A stretch of 64,000 nucleotides of DNA from Gnetum montanum. Taxonomy: Eukaryota; Streptophyta; Gnetopsida; Gnetales; Gnetaceae. Below the pieces are notes generated by a model, which was not told the DNA's origin, did not search any database, and worked only from the letters and a program-made list of their open reading frames with translations. The position numbers were made by a program, and so were the translations under genes. Shown in pieces: positions 60,271 to 64,000 of the stretch. Position 1 is the stretch's first letter, and every line of letters starts with the position of its first letter. Location: assembly GCA_015680685.1 (NCBI GenBank), contig MNCI01005895.1, positions 864,654-928,653 of the forward strand. The letters are read 5' to 3'.

Positions 60271-61207
60271 TGATGAGTGCCAAGGTACCCCTATGTCCAA
60301 CCATATGAATCACAAAGCGGTCACATGCAATCCGATCAAATTCTATGGACTTTATCGTTTCCGATGCACTAGTCTTGTAGGAAGTGAATTTTGCCTTAAG
60401 GTCAATCGTTGTCTTTCTAATTACACTTGTGATGTATATTGGTATGGTTAAGTGTATCTGAGGCATCTAATTTTTATCATTTTGTATTTTATCATTTTGG
60501 TGTTCAAAGGAAGATAAAAGTCATTGGATTAACTAATTTAAATTAACTAAGTAACTAGAATCTAACTAATCCTAATATTAGCATTTAATCCCACTTTCTG
60601 TACATGTCCTAAACCCATGTATCCATTTTTGGGTTACCAAGAGGTATACTACTAGTCATACTAAGCAATAACACTACTAGGATTACCAAGAGAATATGTG
60701 TTACAGTCGAAAAGGTCATACTTATGTGCATAACCTATCTTGCTTAATTGCTTCATTAACTTAATTTCTAGAGAATATTTAATAAATTATTAAAAAAAAT
60801 TAATAAATAACTAAAAACATTAAATGCATAAATAAAATAATTAATCTATCCAAAGTGCTAAAATATTTATTAGAAAGCTTTTCTTTATTACCACACACAT
60901 TGTCATGCTCAAGTACAACAATGCTCGAATAAAGATCCATATACTCAATGACTCCTACTACGAGCACTTGGGAGAAACATTCTAACTTTCAAATGGAAAA
61001 GCTACAAGAGCTTCACTACAACTACAATCTCTTATGCCATAAATGTAGCTGGTAGGCACATATTTATAGTTGAAAACCAACACTACATCGACAAGGCCTC
61101 ATTGATACATGATAAGATGCATCGACTAGGCCTCATTGACAAGGCCCAGTCGACGAGGCCACTTTGATAAGGCCTTCTCAATACAACTAATTAAATGTGA
61201 CTCATCG
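60271..61207 (-). repeat. 3' LTR of element H (937 bp)
   Basis: On the minus strand it starts CGATGAGTC (TG changed to CG) and ends GGCACTCATCA. Shared words with B include ACCATATG with GGACATAGGGG, and CTACATTTATGGCAT. It has CTATAAATATGTGCC as TATA region near 61.06 kb. U3 carries repeated GACAAGGCC words at 61.09-61.18 kb. Confidence 0.8.
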
Positions 61208-61455
61208 TACCCCCACGACTAAATGAAAACTCATCCTTGAGTTGTTTTACAAAATTGGGAAGGTATGGGATTATTAACTAACTTTTCACAAATAAAATAA
61301 ACTTGACTAACTTGACAAAAAATGGAGTTCACGAGTGTAAGGATTAACACATTACAAAAAATGGTGTTGTTCAAGACAAAAAATTAAACACTATGACATA
61401 ACTCTTCAAAATTGTATAGCACATTCCTTAATGGCATGAAGTTGGATGAAGAAGA
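61208..61455. other. 3' untranslated part of H
   Basis: No gene. The G-rich PPT-like word lies next to the LTR. Confidence 0.5.
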
Positions 61456-64000
61456 TCAAATGGTCCCAAGTAGTGGTGGCTCCTGAGGCTCCGAGGAACC
61501 TTCACCGACTTCATGCATAGGTGGCCGTTGAGGTAGTTGCACCTATCTTGCTATTGCTATAACTTCAATCAGCAGGTGGAAAGCATCCAATAGTGCTTTC
61601 ATTTTCTCCTCCTTACTTATGGGATCATGCACCATCCATGCAACTTCACCAATGTCGGTTAGAATGAGCACATCCCAAGGATATGGGATTACTAGAAATA
61701 GTTCCTTTACATTAAAGAACCTTGCAGTGAATTGATTGCATTCAATGTCAAATGCCCTAACTATTTCCTTTATCTCCTAGTAGTCATTCATCCATTTGGC
61801 TAGGTTCTCATCAATTTATCACTGATCTCTAAATCATATTCTGAGAACTTAGAGTTCATTGTTTGTAGTTTCAAGCTTTTTCTTGGCATCTTTGTGGTGC
61901 TTGAAGTCAGCCTTGTATAATAGATATGAGCTAGCCACTTTCTTTTCTAATTCTAAATATAGCCATCCAGTAGTCAGTATTGCTATATTTGCATAACAGA
62001 GATTGGCTAACTCCATATATTCTATCATTTCTTCAATTTGCAACTCCTTTAAGTGGATCTCTGCTTTGTTGTAGGCATTGATCTCATCAACAATGAGTTG
62101 TTAGATTTCTCTTCCCTATTGAAGTTTTTGGAGGGTTTCATTCATTTTTTCCTTTATCATTTGAATGTGTTTTTCATTAACTTCCTTCCGCAAGCCAACC
62201 TAGTCTATGTAGTGATTCTTCACTTTTTCAAACTTGAGGACCTCATTCTTCTAGGTGACGATCTCGATGGTATACTTTTGGCACAAGGCATGCACTTTAT
62301 CCATTGATGAATTTCAATTTTCTATGATCAATATCCTCAATTCAATATTCACCCTAGAAAACTACTCCTACTATTGATGAATAAATTCTTACATTTTCTC
62401 CTTCTACACATCAACATTACACAGGTGATGATTCTATGCGGTCATGGTCTTATTCTCCTTATGCATCTATGCAAAGTCCTTTTGAATTGAATATGTTTTT
62501 ACTTCAACTATGGACTAGTTGAAGATTGTCATTACTACCTCCCCCTCATCCTTTTCAAATGTTCTTGAAGTTGTTTAAAAGCTTCATCTCTTGTTACTAT
62601 TGGGCTAACGATCATAGGATCAATAAGTCGAGCATGTAGTTCAGCACCCTCCATGGCCAAGTGTTGATTTTTTTCCTAGGCCATTTTGAGTTTCCCCTCC
62701 AAAATAATGCATCCCTTTCATTTAGTAACTGTGACTAGGTTGCAGTGATGTCTTTCAAAAAATCAAAGATATCTAAAGTTGATTGCCTAGTTTCCACTAA
62801 CCATGCCTATGAATGTCTACACATATTAAAGTTTAAATATGTCTAGTACAGATGCTACAAGTGCATTTAGTGCTTCAATGACATAGTCAGTAACAAATTT
62901 AGTCATTGTTTCATGTCCCTAGTGTTGCATCATCAAGATAGTTGCCCCTTCACCTTCCTCCAAATGCACTGAGAAAGTGGTGGAATTTCCAAATATTTCT
63001 AGGAATAAATGGTATTGAGATAAAGACATCATCACCTCCCAAGTGTTTGAATCCAACCTCGTAGGAAGCTAGATTCATTCAGTAGAGAAGATTGGTCCAC
63101 TCCGCTCCATCTAGCTAGTTGTTCAGGCCACCTCATTTAGGTGACTCATCATTGGTCAATATATAGATGGATCTATCCCACTCATTCTTACACATTACTC
63201 TTATTCACTCAAGAGCTACTCTTGTATTTTGTGCAAACACTCAATGGCTATGTGAGCCTCTAGTGTTGTTTCCTAAGTGGGTGGTGGTGGTGGCTACTTC
63301 TTTTCTTGGGTCATCACTAGCATCTTCTCTTTCATGATATTTGACCATGATACCAAAGGAGCATGCCTAATGGTATCATTTAAGTAGTAGATGATGCCTA
63401 TGCTTTTGCAAAATTTCCATATGAGGCACAAAAAGGGCATGGTTTTACTTCCATGTTTATTTTCCTTGAAGTGCTTTTCAATCTCTACGTAGATTAGTTG
63501 TTGAAGGTTGACAAGAAATTTTCTACTTAGTATGGCACATGCTCAAGCAAGAAGGTAGTCACCTTACTTGGCCTCACTGCTATATTGAGGTGATAGGCTA
63601 AGATTTCAAAATAGATGTGCTTCGTCAGTCTAAGAGCACTATACTTCTTATAATCAACCCCATAGCATCACTGGGTCCACTCCCTCTTGGCCTCAGGATC
63701 ATCTTTCATGAATAGCTCTACTAGCTATGTCCTAGTATCAAGTAACCCAAGTCCCTATGTGATAGCTTCTACCGAGTAGGAAACTTGAATGTCCTTAATT
63801 TTTATAATGAACCTTAGCCTTCAATTACTCCATAAGAGATATGTCTCTCCTATGCATCATTCCACACTAGATGTGATTATTGGCCACATGGGAGAGGTTT
63901 GCAGCTGAGTCTTGACATTCATTGGAGCTTTCTCAATGAATGGCCTGAAGTTGATCTCTTGAAAGACTAATTGTTGGGTCTCTCAAGACCTAATAATTTC
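61456..64000 (-). pseudogene. ORF3 of element H
   Basis: Runs from the right edge to TGA at 61,458-61,456. The N-terminal block near 63.85 kb reads MWPIITSSVE-stop-CIGETYLLW and IIKIKDIQVSYSVE, matching B and A. Coiled-coil-like words follow. A frame open at 62,043-61,849 reads LELEKKVASSYLLYKADFKH, matching LELEK-stop-VAKSYLLYEEKFKH in B. The end is EGSSEPQEPPLLGTI then TGA, as in B. Function unknown. Stops are mainly TAG. Confidence 0.7.

Larger units (their letters stand above)
60271..64000 (-). mobile_element. Element H: Athila-like element related to B, 3' part
   Basis: On the minus strand: ORF3, PPT-like GTGGGGGTA and a 3' LTR (61,207-60,271). LTR and ORF3 align with B. The rest of the element lies right of the window. 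Confidence 0.8.

Overview
The window looks like nuclear repeat DNA from a large-genome seed plant, most likely a gymnosperm (inference). It is AT-rich, made almost entirely of old nested LTR retrotransposons, and has no intact single-copy host gene. Nearly every coding stretch is a decayed retroelement frame broken by TAG or TGA stops. I name the elements A to H for reference; these are not published names. Boundaries come from TG..CA ends, short target-site duplications (TSDs), paired LTRs, and primer-binding (PBS) or polypurine (PPT) sites, all read by eye.

Layout. 1-5.0 kb: F, a minus-strand Tat-like Ty3/gypsy element (gag, protease) with the tail of an antisense gene on the plus strand. 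5.0-8.2 kb: leader/LTR-like sequence of F and a 5S rRNA fragment. 8.2-10.27 kb: D2, the 3' part of a non-autonomous LTR element carrying a CCR4-like deadenylase pseudogene. 10.27-10.93 kb and 58.77-60.27 kb: G, another minus-strand Tat-like element, split in gag by A. A (10,934-58,769) is a plus-strand Athila-like gypsy element with 873/872-bp LTRs. Its third ORF is split by B (21,805-53,336), a relative of A. The 5' LTR of B is split by C (22,533-41,517), a 19-kb Tat-lineage element with a perfect ACCTA TSD. The end of A's third ORF also received D (54,200-57,677, minus, TSD TCTAG), a second CCR4-carrying element. 60.27-64 kb: H, a minus-strand relative of A and B that runs off the window. 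The nest is therefore four deep: C in B in A in G.

Most notable content. C carries, between protease and reverse transcriptase, an antisense gene of about 4.7 kb with its own TATA box and at least eight exons with good splice signals. F carries the tail of the same gene in the same place and orientation, with a conserved last intron in the same phase. I do not recognise the protein. The D family carries a captured, intronless CCR4/EEP deadenylase frame in two copies. A, B and H share a third, partly coiled-coil ORF after integrase. A 30-bp repeat that can read as a ten-residue repeat follows integrase in C, and its core motif also flanks the antisense gene.

The 5' LTR of C contains two single N bases bounded by a perfect 24-nt inverted overlap. 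The 3' LTR suggests the piece between them was assembled backwards.
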